Shown here: piece after piece, positions 1 through 8,388 of the stretch
Layout of the letters: each line of letters opens with the position of its first letter
Numbering within the stretch: the first letter of the stretch is position 1
NCBI GenBank assembly: GCA_964489835.1
Contig: CAZBBC010000097.1
Coordinates: 1 to 18,015, forward strand
Origin: CAZBBC01 sp964489835
GTDB lineage: Bacteria; Calditrichota; Calditrichia; JAJRVZ01
Reading direction: 5' to 3'
Length of the DNA: 18,015 nucleotides
The notes under the pieces: model-generated
Database searches by the model: none
The model's input: only the letters and a program-made list of their open reading frames with translations
Told to the model about the DNA's origin: nothing
Translations under genes and position numbers: made by a program

Positions 1-13
1 ACGAAGTTAAATC

Positions 14-64
14 GGGAATTTGGAATTCGGAATTTTAAATTCCCAGTTCCCAGTTCCTAATTCC
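14..64. repeat. AATTCC/AGTTCC-word repeat downstream of CocE
   Basis: A run of near-identical short words (GGAATT, AATTCC, CAGTTCC) follows the CocE stop by 88 bp. GGGAATTT at 14-21 and AAATTCCC at 37-44 form a perfect 8-bp inverted repeat. The same words recur near five other gene ends in this window. No T-run follows the hairpin, so it is not an obvious intrinsic terminator. Confidence 0.75.
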
Positions 65-70
65 TTACTA

Positions 71-128
71 TTCTTTGTGACCGGAGCATGTCCTGAAGAC
101 CGATAGGTCGAAGGATGTCTTCTTTGTG
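71..128. repeat. Imperfect palindrome flanked by TTCTTTGTG direct repeats
   Basis: Identical 9-bp TTCTTTGTG copies at 71-79 and 120-128 flank about 40 bp. On the minus strand that segment contains CATCCTTCGACC, TATC, then GGTCTTCAGGACATG, an imperfect palindrome. The CCTTCGAC...TCAGGACA words resemble a widespread class of bacterial intergenic repeat. The outer CTTTGTGTCCTTTGTGGTT (to 140) belongs to the CTTCGTG/CTTTGTG family seen elsewhere in the window. Confidence 0.6.
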
Positions 129-151
129 TCCTTTGTGGTTACATCAATCTT

Positions 152-1810
152 TCATTCAATATTTAATATAGGCAATGTTATCATTGACGGATTTTTTCCA
201 TAATAAATAGTCTGATTAGCGATATTGATTGTTTTGGCTGAAAAAATCGGTTCGCCGGAATTCAGATTGCGGTCAAAACGTGGAAACCAGCTGGATGATA
301 TTACCACACGTAATTTATGTTCGGGATTGAGCTGATACCCGGTCGGCCAGACGGAAATTTTTACCTCATTAATACCTGGTTTGATATCCACCCGCTTACC
401 TCCTTCCTGAATATTGAAAATATTGCCGTCCGGAAAGACATCCTGCAAGCAGATGATAAAATCGGTTGAAGGGACGTCACTGCTCAGATATAAGGTAGCG
501 GAAACCGGCCCTAACAATATCAGCGGAGATTCTAACACAGGCGTTTCAAATATCAACTGATCGGTGCGGGACAGGTTATCATTCTGAAGTGCTGCACCGA
601 CGCCGATACCCAAAAAGGTTCCGCCCTTATTCGGATAAGGATCCCGGGGATCATAGGTATACACCAGTTTTCCCTCTTTCTTCGGCTTTTTAAGGGAGAG
701 GTATCGATCGGGGCCGATATAATAATCGGTAAAGACCGTCGCTTCCGGCGGCCACACATCAGCGCCGTAGTATTCATTCCGTTCCATGATAAACAGATTA
801 TATTTTTTGTCTTTAAAGACCATATCGCTAAAATCGAAATCGATGTTTTTCAACTGCTGATTGATAAAACGGCGCATCAATTTTCTTTTATGTCCGGTCC
901 TTTCACCCCCTCCATAGTCATTCTTATAAGCCTGGGCACCGTGGCACCAGGGCCCAATAATCAGGAGGCTTTTTGCCTGCACCTCCGGATCCAGGGTTTG
1001 AAAATCATGGATCTGGGGCATTAAAAAGATGTCATACCAGCCGGCAATAGATAGCGTTGGCGCAGAAGCTATCCTCTGATGGTCCATATGCTGCCAATAA
1101 AGATCATAGGCGGGATGAGCCAGCCAATCATCGAGAAAAGCGATATCTTTGGTGGTTGAATCATCAGCGACGGATAATGGCAGGATGGTATAACTGGCCA
1201 GAATTTTTTCGGGTCGTACCGGATTAACGGTCTGAGCGTCTACCACAAGTCCCCAGTTAAAAGCGGTGGCCAGTGAAAACATACCACCGCTGTATAACAG
1301 CCCATGAATATCAGCACTGGTAAGTTCGGGCGTAATCGCGTCCAGAATGTCAGATATGGCCCACTGGGTATAACCGACATAACTGCCGCCCCAGCCGCCG
1401 ATTTTACCGTTTGACCAAGGCTGGGCACGGATCCAGTCAGCGGTAACCAGGCCGTCTTCACGTTCATTCTTGAAGGGGTAGAACACACCCTCGGAAAGAA
1501 ATTTACCGCGGCAATCCTGGGCAATGACTACATAGCCATTTTCCACAAACCACTGCGCTCCTTTTTTTATATGCTTTTTATCATAGGGTGTCCTTACCAG
1601 GATAGTAGGATATTTTCCCTCTTCGGTCGGTAGATAAATATCGGTGGCCAGTTTAATACCATCCGTCATGGAAATCATTTCAGTTAGAATGGTCATACCT
1701 GTGGAATCGGATTTTTGATGATTTTCCTGGCCAATTACTATACAAGGACTGGTCAGAAAGGTGATGAAGAGACTGAATATTAGGTTTTTTAGTACATTTT
1801 TCTTTTTCAT
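152..1810 (-). CDS. CocE/NonD-type alpha/beta hydrolase (S15 family), exported
   Basis: This 552-residue protein looks like a serine hydrolase of the CocE/X-Pro dipeptidyl-peptidase (S15) class, which cleaves esters, acylated substrates or N-terminal X-Pro peptides. A hydrophobic N-terminal signal (residues about 5-25) predicts export. The alpha/beta-hydrolase core follows, with nucleophile Ser143 in GGSYVG, Asp260 in GWYD and His290 in GPWCH, the three positions known for CocE. The C-terminal third is the beta-rich domain typical of the family, and the length is normal. I chose the ATG at 1810 because AAGGA lies 7 nt upstream; an in-frame TTG two codons earlier (1816) lacks such spacing. It is the last gene of the same-strand series, 201 bp after the GH78 gene. 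From context it may deacylate a glycoside, but specificity cannot be read from the sequence. Class assignment is firm; substrate is unknown. Confidence 0.9.
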   Translation of the reverse strand: MKKKNVLKNLIFSLFITFLTSPCIVIGQENHQKSDSTGMTILTEMISMTDGIKLATDIYLPTEEGKYPTILVRTPYDKKHIKKGAQWFVENGYVVIAQDCRGKFLSEGVFYPFKNEREDGLVTADWIRAQPWSNGKIGGWGGSYVGYTQWAISDILDAITPELTSADIHGLLYSGGMFSLATAFNWGLVVDAQTVNPVRPEKILASYTILPLSVADDSTTKDIAFLDDWLAHPAYDLYWQHMDHQRIASAPTLSIAGWYDIFLMPQIHDFQTLDPEVQAKSLLIIGPWCHGAQAYKNDYGGGERTGHKRKLMRRFINQQLKNIDFDFSDMVFKDKKYNLFIMERNEYYGADVWPPEATVFTDYYIGPDRYLSLKKPKKEGKLVYTYDPRDPYPNKGGTFLGIGVGAALQNDNLSRTDQLIFETPVLESPLILLGPVSATLYLSSDVPSTDFIICLQDVFPDGNIFNIQEGGKRVDIKPGINEVKISVWPTGYQLNPEHKLRVVISSSWFPRFDRNLNSGEPIFSAKTINIANQTIYYGKNPSMITLPILNIE

Positions 1811-1817
1811 GATCAAT

Positions 1818-1822
1818 TCCTT
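1818..1822 (-). promoter_or_regulatory. Ribosome binding site deciding the CocE start
   Basis: AAGGA on the minus strand lies 7 nt before the ATG at 1808-1810. It favours that ATG over the in-frame TTG at 1814-1816, which would leave almost no spacer. Confidence 0.7.
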
Positions 1823-1840
1823 TATATTGGTTTATAATGC

Positions 1841-1864
1841 CTCAGAGCCACTAAAGGCTCAGAG
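1841..1864. repeat. CTCAGAG repeat upstream of CocE
   Basis: CTCAGAG occurs at 1841-1847 and again at 1858-1864, with GAGCC/GGCTC (1845-1849 and 1856-1860) forming a small dyad between them. Read on the minus strand it resembles the CTCTGTGG end of the repeats near 4853 and 16345. It lies 30 bp before the CocE start codon, so it would be in or near the transcript leader. Confidence 0.5.
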
Positions 1865-1880
1865 ATTTTTTCAACAAATT

Positions 1881-1976
1881 TGTAATTTCGAGGACGACGA
1901 AAGGAGGATGAGAAATCTTAAGTAATCCAGTTATTAAAGATTTCTCATCCCGCTTCCAGCGGAATTCGAAATGACA
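1881..1976. repeat. 96-bp inverted-repeat element (TGTCATTTCG type)
   Basis: A perfect 14-bp inverted repeat, GGATGAGAAATCTT (1906-1919) and AAGATTTCTCATCC (1937-1950), encloses a 17-nt loop. The outer ends TGTAATTTCG (1881-1890) and CGAAATGACA (1967-1976) are complementary with one mismatch. The words TGTCATTTCGA and GAGAAATCT are characteristic of a repeat class common in Bacteroidota-like genomes. It has no coding capacity and no T-run to make it a clear terminator. Confidence 0.75.
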
Positions 1977-1989
1977 TTTTGGGATTTAG

Positions 1990-2011
1990 CCAGTTCCTAA
2001 TTCCAAATTCC
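1990..2011. repeat. AATTCC-word repeat abutting the GH78 stop
   Basis: The words CAGTTCC, TAATTCC and AAATTCC run directly up to the TAA stop of the GH78 gene at 2012-2014. It is the same family as at 14-64 and 16405-16460. Confidence 0.7.
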
Positions 2012-4711
2012 TTATTTTTCAATGATGAATTCATAACTACCTGATTCAATCTGTATAACGAAAAGTTGATTCTCAGCATTTTCTTTGACCTCTGCAGGAG
2101 CATTAAATATTTCTTTCCCGTTTTGAGTGATTTTTTTTGCTTTCAGATGAAGCGTCGCCGTACTGTTTGGAGGGATTACCATTGTATAAAAAACCTTATC
2201 TTCCGATCTTTTCCAGGAAGATACAATTTCGCCATAGGGACCATTAAATTTTGCTTCAAAGTGGTTCATTCCTTTAACAAAATGAGGTTTTAAAATCACA
2301 TGCTTGAATCCGGGATTATCAGGATCGGGTTTAATACCTCCGAGCGCTTTGTAAAACCAGGCACTGATTTCACCGAACATAATATGATTCCGGGAAAAAT
2401 CTGATTTTGCTTCAATCTCCCAATTTTCATATAGCGTGGTTGCTCCGTTATTTATCCACCAACCCCATGAAGGAGAAGTTTCTGCGGAAGCTACTTTATA
2501 AGCCAGATCAGCATACCCGTTCTCACTCAGTGCATTTAAAATTGTTTTTGATCCTAATAAACCGACATCAACATGATTTTGATCGGCGATTACCCGCTCG
2601 CTCAGCTTTTCTGCTACTACTTTTTTGTATTTTTCCGGAACAATCCCCCAAAAAAGGGCACTACTTAATTCTGTTTGAAAGCCACTTCCATAGATTCCGG
2701 TTTCCCGGTTTAAATATTTGGCATTGATGGCCTCTGCTATTTTTTTGGAAAGCAAAAGGTATTTTTTATGATCAGATTCTTTTTTCAGAATTTTGGCAGC
2801 CTTTGATAAAATCAATACATCAACATAATAATAGATGGAAGAGGTAAATTCTTTTGGGGTTTTGGACTTTACCGGGAGCCAGTCACCCAATCCCCAGTCT
2901 GTAATACCTGTAGGACTGATTTCGGAAATATGATTGACATATTTTTTTATATTGTCATAACAGTCTTCCAGTAATTTACTGTCTCCGTAAAAAAGATAAA
3001 TGTTCCAGGGGATGATCGCAATCGTGCTGGTCCAGTCCGGTCCGTTGGCCCAATGATAACCCCAACCACCGGTTGGTATGATTGCCGGAAGAACACCGTT
3101 GGGTTGTTGTTCATCCCGGTGGTCTGCCAGCCATTTTTCATAAATAGTAATACCATCAAAATTATACAGTCCGGTTTCACTGGCAACATGAGCGTCACCC
3201 GTCCAACCGTTCTTTTCACGTTGAGGACAATCGGTGGGATATCCAAACAGGTTTGATAAATAAGCACTGTTTGTCGCTTCCAGAATTTTGTTTACCATTT
3301 GATTGGAACTCTTTAATTGACCTTTTACCGGAACATCACTATGCATGAAAATTCCGGTTAGGCTTTCTTTGGTGAGTTCGATAGGTTTATCACTGAGGAC
3401 TTCTACATACTGAAAGCCTTTATAATTAAAATGGGGGACAAATGTTTCTTCACCTTCGCCGCTTAATATATAAATATCAGTTTGAAAGGGATCGGTATCA
3501 TCGGTCGGGCGATAATGGACATCAATATTCGATTGGTCGATATTTCCGGCATTATCCAATAATTCAGCATGTTTTAAACGTAAGGTTGTACCCCGTTGTC
3601 CCTTAACACTTATCCGGCTTACACCGGCAATATTTCTGCCCAGGTCAAAAATATAGGTACGATCATTGATTTTATGTATACTTTTGGTCTCAATTTCCTC
3701 CACGTCCCGGATCGGATGTAATACCTGGGCGACAATATGATCGGATGGGGGAGTGACAGGGATGGCTGTTTCCCACGTGGAATCATCAAAGTGTATGGTA
3801 TTCCATCCATTTTGACTAAGACGTGCATCTTGATGTTCTGCGGTATAGATGCTGTTAAATATAATTGGGCTTAAAGATGTTCGCCAATCTTCGCCTGAAC
3901 TAATGGTTTCCTCGGAGTCATTTTCGTAGGTTATTCTGAGATTCAGGCAAAATTTTGGCCGGGCACGCCAGGGTGCTTTATCGAAATCCCAGACAGCTGT
4001 TGACTGGTGATTGTACCATCCATTTCCAAGCAGCACGCCAATCGCAGAAGTCTCTGTGTTCAATAGGGAAGTCACATCATAGGTCACGTAAAGATTACGA
4101 CGATCAAATCGTGTATAGGTGGGATCAAGACGATGATTTCCTACACGCTGTCCATTGATGAAGAGTTCGTACAAACCAGCAACAGCAATATAAATCCGTG
4201 CCTTTTTAATTCTTCCGGATGGTTTAACGATCTTCCTGAAATATGGGGCTGGTTTCAGATTAATATCCTCTGAATCAGATATCCAGGCACCTTGCCAGTT
4301 TTTCATTTGCATCATTCCCGTTTCAAATTTGGCAACCTTTGAGCAAGGACTTTGTTTCCCATCTTTGTCCCAAACCTGAACCGTCCAATAGTAAGTTGTA
4401 AAAGGTTTTAGTGCTTTTCCCCGATATAAAACAAGCATCTTATCATCCATCTCTTTTTGCGAATTCCACATATTTCCATTGCCATTTTCAACGGCGACAG
4501 AATCCGTTCCGACACAGATTTTATATGCTTGCTGGTATGCACCTTGCCTTTTGTCATCTAATTGCCATATTAAGCGCGGGTTGGCCGTATCAATTCCCAG
4601 AGGATTGGCTATGTATTCGCATAAAAGATGCCCGGGCTGACAGGGAATTTTCATTTCAATGCACGCATTCATGGCAAATATTAGTAAAGTGATTAGAATT
4701 GTCTGCTTCAT
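2012..4711 (-). CDS. GH78 alpha-L-rhamnosidase, probable lipoprotein
   Basis: This 899-residue inverting alpha-L-rhamnosidase would release terminal rhamnose from glycans or glycosides. A short hydrophobic signal ends in AMNAC with Cys17, a loose lipobox, so surface or periplasmic anchoring is likely. A fibronectin-like domain (about 30-132) is followed by the beta-sandwich domains of bacterial rhamnosidases (about 145-465) and an (alpha/alpha)6 barrel. The barrel carries DCPQREKNGWTGD, where Asp494, Glu499 and Asp506 match the spacing of Asp567, Glu572 and Asp579 in the Bacillus GL1 RhaB enzyme; the glutamate is the general acid. Glu762 in TLYENW is the candidate base (inference). NHIMFGEISAWFYKALGGI near residue 775 is a family signature, and a C-terminal beta domain closes the protein. 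GGGAG lies 4 nt before the ATG, slightly close. It follows the GH106 gene after 246 bp. The family call is firm; natural substrate is unknown. Confidence 0.95.
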   Translation of the reverse strand: MKQTILITLLIFAMNACIEMKIPCQPGHLLCEYIANPLGIDTANPRLIWQLDDKRQGAYQQAYKICVGTDSVAVENGNGNMWNSQKEMDDKMLVLYRGKALKPFTTYYWTVQVWDKDGKQSPCSKVAKFETGMMQMKNWQGAWISDSEDINLKPAPYFRKIVKPSGRIKKARIYIAVAGLYELFINGQRVGNHRLDPTYTRFDRRNLYVTYDVTSLLNTETSAIGVLLGNGWYNHQSTAVWDFDKAPWRARPKFCLNLRITYENDSEETISSGEDWRTSLSPIIFNSIYTAEHQDARLSQNGWNTIHFDDSTWETAIPVTPPSDHIVAQVLHPIRDVEEIETKSIHKINDRTYIFDLGRNIAGVSRISVKGQRGTTLRLKHAELLDNAGNIDQSNIDVHYRPTDDTDPFQTDIYILSGEGEETFVPHFNYKGFQYVEVLSDKPIELTKESLTGIFMHSDVPVKGQLKSSNQMVNKILEATNSAYLSNLFGYPTDCPQREKNGWTGDAHVASETGLYNFDGITIYEKWLADHRDEQQPNGVLPAIIPTGGWGYHWANGPDWTSTIAIIPWNIYLFYGDSKLLEDCYDNIKKYVNHISEISPTGITDWGLGDWLPVKSKTPKEFTSSIYYYVDVLILSKAAKILKKESDHKKYLLLSKKIAEAINAKYLNRETGIYGSGFQTELSSALFWGIVPEKYKKVVAEKLSERVIADQNHVDVGLLGSKTILNALSENGYADLAYKVASAETSPSWGWWINNGATTLYENWEIEAKSDFSRNHIMFGEISAWFYKALGGIKPDPDNPGFKHVILKPHFVKGMNHFEAKFNGPYGEIVSSWKRSEDKVFYTMVIPPNSTATLHLKAKKITQNGKEIFNAPAEVKENAENQLFVIQIESGSYEFIIEK

Positions 4712-4774
4712 AAGACTCCCTAATGATGTTTGGTTTTATACTAATACTTAGTTTCATAGACTTGATATTTTTTT

Positions 4775-4853
4775 AACCACGAAGCGCTCGAAGATCACGA
4801 AGATTTTATAAATTATTAAAAATAACTTCGTGCTCTTCGTGTGCTCTGTGGTT
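4775..4853. repeat. 28-bp inverted repeat (AACCACGAAG family) upstream of GH78
   Basis: The left arm 4775-4802 begins AACCACGAAG and ends ATCACGAAG. The right arm 4826-4853 begins CTTCGTGCTC and ends TCTGTGGTT. The arms are complementary at 23 of 28 positions, with an AT-rich 23-nt loop. The right arm matches 25 of 28 positions of a copy at 16317-16344. It ends 64 bp before the GH78 start codon. Confidence 0.75.
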
Positions 4854-4872
4854 TATTAATAAAATTCGTTGT

Positions 4873-4888
4873 ACCTAATTCCAAATTC
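4873..4888. repeat. Short AATTCC-word repeat downstream of GH106
   Basis: ACCTAATTCCAAATTC is a short member of the AATTCC family, 69 bp after the GH106 stop. A GGCTCTGCGAGAGATTTTC stretch follows at about 4911-4930, resembling the CTTTGCGCCTCTGGAGAGAT stretch at 16464-16483. Confidence 0.6.
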
Positions 4889-4957
4889 TGAAGTGAACTC
4901 TACGGCTTGCTGGCTCTGCGAGAGATTTTCTCTTTGTTCTTTTATCCAATCCCGATG

Positions 4958-7900
4958 TCAGTTATTCGAAACAGACAATATTTTAACCGGGCCGAGCAAT
5001 CCTGATTTCAGTAAGGGGGAATCTTTTGTGTAATATTTTTTAGTCGTAAATGTATAGCGGCCACTCGTTCGTGGTTTTTTTTCAAGCAGCCAATCGGGCC
5101 AATGACCATTTTTGATGCCATCATTCGGAAATTTTTCATCGCCGATGAGTCGATTGGGCCAAAGATTTACAACCTCAATTTCAAGTTGGTTTACCTTTTG
5201 CTTAACAGCGTTCGTTATATTAATCCTCCAGGGTGCTGTCCAGATGACACCCAGATCGTCTCCGTTAAGCCGAATCCTGGCAAGATTCTTGACTTCACCC
5301 AGATCAAGGTAATATTCTACATTCTTTTTAATCATATTCTTTTCCGGGAGATCAAAGTTTTTACGATAGACGGCGATACCGGAATAGTGCTTTATCCCGT
5401 CCTCCGGACGTGTCGTCCAGTCTTCCAGTTTCTCAAATGTTACATTCTCGATTCCGCCCCATTTTGGGTCAAAGGACACATTCCAGGGACCTTCAATATC
5501 AGTGCCCAATATTATTTCCTGGAAATTCTTTTCACCCGAAGCATTCTTAGCTTCCGACCTGTCATTCTTGTCAAAAATAATAAAAAAGCTCTGATAGGGC
5601 TCAAATTGTAAAGGTACCCTGGTATAATTTTCGTGTTGGTTAAAATCAGGTAGTCGACGGATTTCCCCGGTCAAAGGATCCCATAATTCAGGGGTGCCAT
5701 GGGTAATCCTGAAGAAGCAATCGGCATTTATGTTCTGATTTTCACGATTAGCAACAAAGTATATTTCCAGATCAGGGGTGGTACGATGGGTATAACGAAC
5801 CGAACCGGATGATTTAAAATCTTCGGGAACACCCAGTTGTTTTAATAATGCTGCGGTTGCATCATAACGGGGATATAGATCCGCTGCCTCATGTTTAGCA
5901 AGATCACCGCCCCAATAGATTCTACCTTTTTCATAGGGACGTTCCTCCTTTGTCATTGGTGGTTGCCAGCCGCCCCAAATCACCTCAGCTTTTGAACGCA
6001 CCTCCTCATCACATTTTGGATAGTTAACAAGACTTGGTGATTTGAGTGGGGGAGCGCCTGTGACTGTTGCCCCCTCTTTTAATAAAAATTCAATTTTATT
6101 AAGCAATTCCGGGGTCATCGTTTCAAATGCCGGTAAAACCAAAAGGTGATAGGAGGCGCCACCGGGGAAAATGATCTGATGATCCCGGACAGCGGCTTTT
6201 GAGATCAGCATATCAGGTGAACATCCGTCAAAATTATAGCCGCGCCGGTCGGGAATGGTATCATTCTCTTCCAATGCTGACTTAGGAGGGAGAAAGACGT
6301 GCGGAGCGCCTTCCGGTGTCAGATAGAGGACATCGGCCACCGTGTTTCCCTGTTGTAAGAGATATGAACAGCGTGAGATGTACTTGTGATATGAGGAAGA
6401 CATGGTCCACCAGGTTTGTCCTCTATCCCAGTGAACACCATAGGGCCCCATGGTCATACCTGGTCGATATTCCTCACCCAAAGGTTGATGTGCAAAGGTG
6501 TGATAAAAAAAGCGATTGATACCGGTAGCAAAGGCCCAGTCTCCCTGGTTCTTCAAGGCACCGGGATAGAGTTTCCAGGCTTCATCCCCGCCTGCGGTAA
6601 AGGCTTCTGCGGCCACAACAGGACGGCCCATAATGTGGGCGATGGAAGTGGCTTCAATACAACTGAATGCTGAATTAAAACCAAATCCTTTACTCCAAAA
6701 CTCACACATTGGGACATCGGCGAGCGCGCCGAGATCAAGATCGGCACAGGGATTCATATCATAGGGTTCTATGGAAAGTCCCAATCCGTATTGACGGCCT
6801 AATTCCTTGATCCGCCCGGCATGATTCTCCAGTACCAACTCCTGCGCTGTCAGTCGAACGTCCCAGAGAAATCGTTCGCTCATTTCGAGATTATCAACAA
6901 TACAACCGGTATAGGTGGGCAGAAATGGTAAGGGGTCGTAACCCCGGCGTGACAGGAATTCTTCACGAAATCCTTTCGTCCAATTCTGGGCACCCATTTC
7001 CCAGCTATCCATGTGCAGCATTGTCCACCCGGCAGCAGATTCTTTTTTTCGATGGCCGGTTTTTTTCAACAGTTTACCCACGTATATCTCAAAGTGAGCA
7101 TCAAAATCGTCGGCGTCAAATTTATTGGCCTCAAATCCCAGTCCGGGTTGAGGTGCCGGCCGGGTGACCGCGCCGTTATTGCGTTTCCCGAAACGCATAA
7201 TCGTCCATTGACCGGGAGGAACATCCCATTTGATTCTTCCATCCGATTGCAACCGGTCTGTGAGATCAATGATTTTCTCTTTTTCGATTGCTGCGCCGAC
7301 TGGTGCTTCAGGAAAGTATGCCGGTGCCGCTAAATAGGGTTTTACATTGGGTCGTGAGGTATAAGGGGCACGGTAGTAAAGCGCCTTTTCGTCACTATCC
7401 TCCATCTTCTTTTCCAAAAGGGGTGTGGGGAAGGCCACGACGAATACATCTTCATAATATGCCTTCCATTGTTTTTTTAGCTGTTCGGTCAAGGCACCTT
7501 CACCAAAGTAGGGCCGACGGGGTTCCGCTACCGGTAGAATGGCATTATAGGTTGAGGGTCCCTTAACTTTGATAGAACTGGCAACCAGGTGCTGCATGGA
7601 CTGCTCCGGTTTTACCCAGGGCCCGCCACTACCACTCCATCCCGGACCGACCCCCATGGTGAATTCGATGCCCAATCGCTCGGCTTCATGTACGGCATGC
7701 CTGAATAAATCCTGCCACTCTTCACTAAGCAAATCCACGGGTCCACGCGGAACACCTACATTTACTTCCAGGAAAAGGACATTTCCAATACCGGCTTCTT
7801 TCATCGATTCCAAATCAGCGGTCATTCCTTCCCTGGAAATGTTACCGTCCATAAAATACCAGTAGACGCCGGGACGGGTGGAATCTGGTGGACTTTGAAA

Positions 7901-8050
7901 GCCTTCCTGCAGTTGCTGCCGGGAGGTATGGCGTTGATTTTCACAGCTGGATAAAAAAGCACCTGAGCAAAAAAGCAGGATTGTGCCAATTATTAAAACG
8001 ACCCGGGTTTGTGAGAATGTTCTTTTTAAATTTTTTTCATTTTTCATCAT
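4958..8050 (-). CDS. GH106-type alpha-L-rhamnosidase lipoprotein
   Basis: This 1030-residue protein has the full GH106 architecture; the family's known activity is alpha-L-rhamnosidase. A signal peptide ends in the clear lipobox FLSSC (Cys36). The N-terminal block has the family landmarks GVYWYFMDGNISREG (about 61-75), GVPRGPVDLLS (about 99-109) and GPGWSGSGGPWV (about 135-146). The central catalytic region has carboxylates Glu428 (SIEPYD), Glu450 (MCEFW) and Glu482 (AAEAFT), from which the catalytic pair is probably drawn; I cannot assign them individually. Residues about 880-1000 form a GH2-like sugar-binding beta domain with LARIRLNGDDLGVIW and NLWPNRLIGDE. The first of two adjacent ATGs is chosen because AAGGA lies 8 nt upstream of it, against 11 nt for the second. 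It sits between the kinase and the GH78 gene, so two rhamnosidases of unrelated families are adjacent. Alternative: another specificity within the broad GH106-like family. Confidence 0.9.
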   Translation of the reverse strand: MMKNEKNLKRTFSQTRVVLIIGTILLFCSGAFLSSCENQRHTSRQQLQEGFQSPPDSTRPGVYWYFMDGNISREGMTADLESMKEAGIGNVLFLEVNVGVPRGPVDLLSEEWQDLFRHAVHEAERLGIEFTMGVGPGWSGSGGPWVKPEQSMQHLVASSIKVKGPSTYNAILPVAEPRRPYFGEGALTEQLKKQWKAYYEDVFVVAFPTPLLEKKMEDSDEKALYYRAPYTSRPNVKPYLAAPAYFPEAPVGAAIEKEKIIDLTDRLQSDGRIKWDVPPGQWTIMRFGKRNNGAVTRPAPQPGLGFEANKFDADDFDAHFEIYVGKLLKKTGHRKKESAAGWTMLHMDSWEMGAQNWTKGFREEFLSRRGYDPLPFLPTYTGCIVDNLEMSERFLWDVRLTAQELVLENHAGRIKELGRQYGLGLSIEPYDMNPCADLDLGALADVPMCEFWSKGFGFNSAFSCIEATSIAHIMGRPVVAAEAFTAGGDEAWKLYPGALKNQGDWAFATGINRFFYHTFAHQPLGEEYRPGMTMGPYGVHWDRGQTWWTMSSSYHKYISRCSYLLQQGNTVADVLYLTPEGAPHVFLPPKSALEENDTIPDRRGYNFDGCSPDMLISKAAVRDHQIIFPGGASYHLLVLPAFETMTPELLNKIEFLLKEGATVTGAPPLKSPSLVNYPKCDEEVRSKAEVIWGGWQPPMTKEERPYEKGRIYWGGDLAKHEAADLYPRYDATAALLKQLGVPEDFKSSGSVRYTHRTTPDLEIYFVANRENQNINADCFFRITHGTPELWDPLTGEIRRLPDFNQHENYTRVPLQFEPYQSFFIIFDKNDRSEAKNASGEKNFQEIILGTDIEGPWNVSFDPKWGGIENVTFEKLEDWTTRPEDGIKHYSGIAVYRKNFDLPEKNMIKKNVEYYLDLGEVKNLARIRLNGDDLGVIWTAPWRINITNAVKQKVNQLEIEVVNLWPNRLIGDEKFPNDGIKNGHWPDWLLEKKPRTSGRYTFTTKKYYTKDSPLLKSGLLGPVKILSVSNN

Positions 8051-8114
8051 TCATAAAATCCTTTTTGATCGATGTAAATTATCAATAGATCTTAAAATAT
8101 TCTAATATTTTGTT

Positions 8115-8190
8115 TAACCGCCACGCCAGAGGCGGGCAAGCAAGAACCTGTCCCCGCCTATATGGCGGGCGGCGCAACGGAAACGCAAAG
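8115..8190. repeat. AACCGC repeat interrupted by GC-rich palindromes
   Basis: TTTAACCGC at the left and CGCAACGGAAACGCAAAG at the right resemble an AACCGCAAAG-type repeat; an uninterrupted start of that type (TTTTAACCGCAAAG) lies at 17842-17855. The interruption carries CGCC-AGA-GGCG (8124-8134) and CCCGCC-TATAT-GGCGGG (8153-8169). It is distinctly richer in GC than the surrounding gap. Confidence 0.6.
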
Positions 8191-8209
8191 TACGTAGAGA
8201 TTCATTTTT

Positions 8210-8260
8210 GTTCTTTTGTCCCGCCAAAAGGGCGAATCTTCGACTTGATACAAAAGCACC
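8210..8260. repeat. GTTCTTTTGT / ACAAAAG element with 24-bp insertion
   Basis: GTTCTTTTGT (8210-8219) and CTTGATACAAAAG (8244-8256) are the two halves of an element that is continuous at 17867-17892. Here 24 bp (8220-8243), including CGCC-AAAAG-GGCG (8222-8234), separate the halves exactly at the stem-loop junction. Confidence 0.7.
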
Positions 8261-8353
8261 ATCCCGTTTCGCGAGGAATTTCTAACAAATTATTTTAAGG
8301 CAATTTTTTAATAGTACCAACACCTTAGAGGATCACGCGGGATGACTTGAGAC

Positions 8354-8388
8354 GAATTCCCAGTTCCCTAATTACCAATTACCAACTG
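8354..8388. repeat. AATTCC/CAATTACC repeat downstream of the kinase
   Basis: The words GAATTCCCAGTTCCC and two CAATTACC-like units lie 49 bp after the kinase stop codon. It bridges the AATTCC type and the CCAATTACC type seen at 11800. Confidence 0.65.

Noticed and set aside
1906..1950. Intrinsic terminator
   Set aside because: The stem is strong, but no T-run follows it on the minus strand.
4921..4933. AGAGA/TCTCT hairpin as GH106 terminator
   Set aside because: The stem is only 5 bp and no T-run follows it on the minus strand.
5102..5611. 169-codon plus-strand open frame
   Set aside because: It lies wholly antisense to the GH106 gene, shows no recognisable domain and lacks a ribosome site.
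8110..8298. 62-codon plus-strand frame
   Set aside because: It is composed entirely of intergenic repeat sequence.
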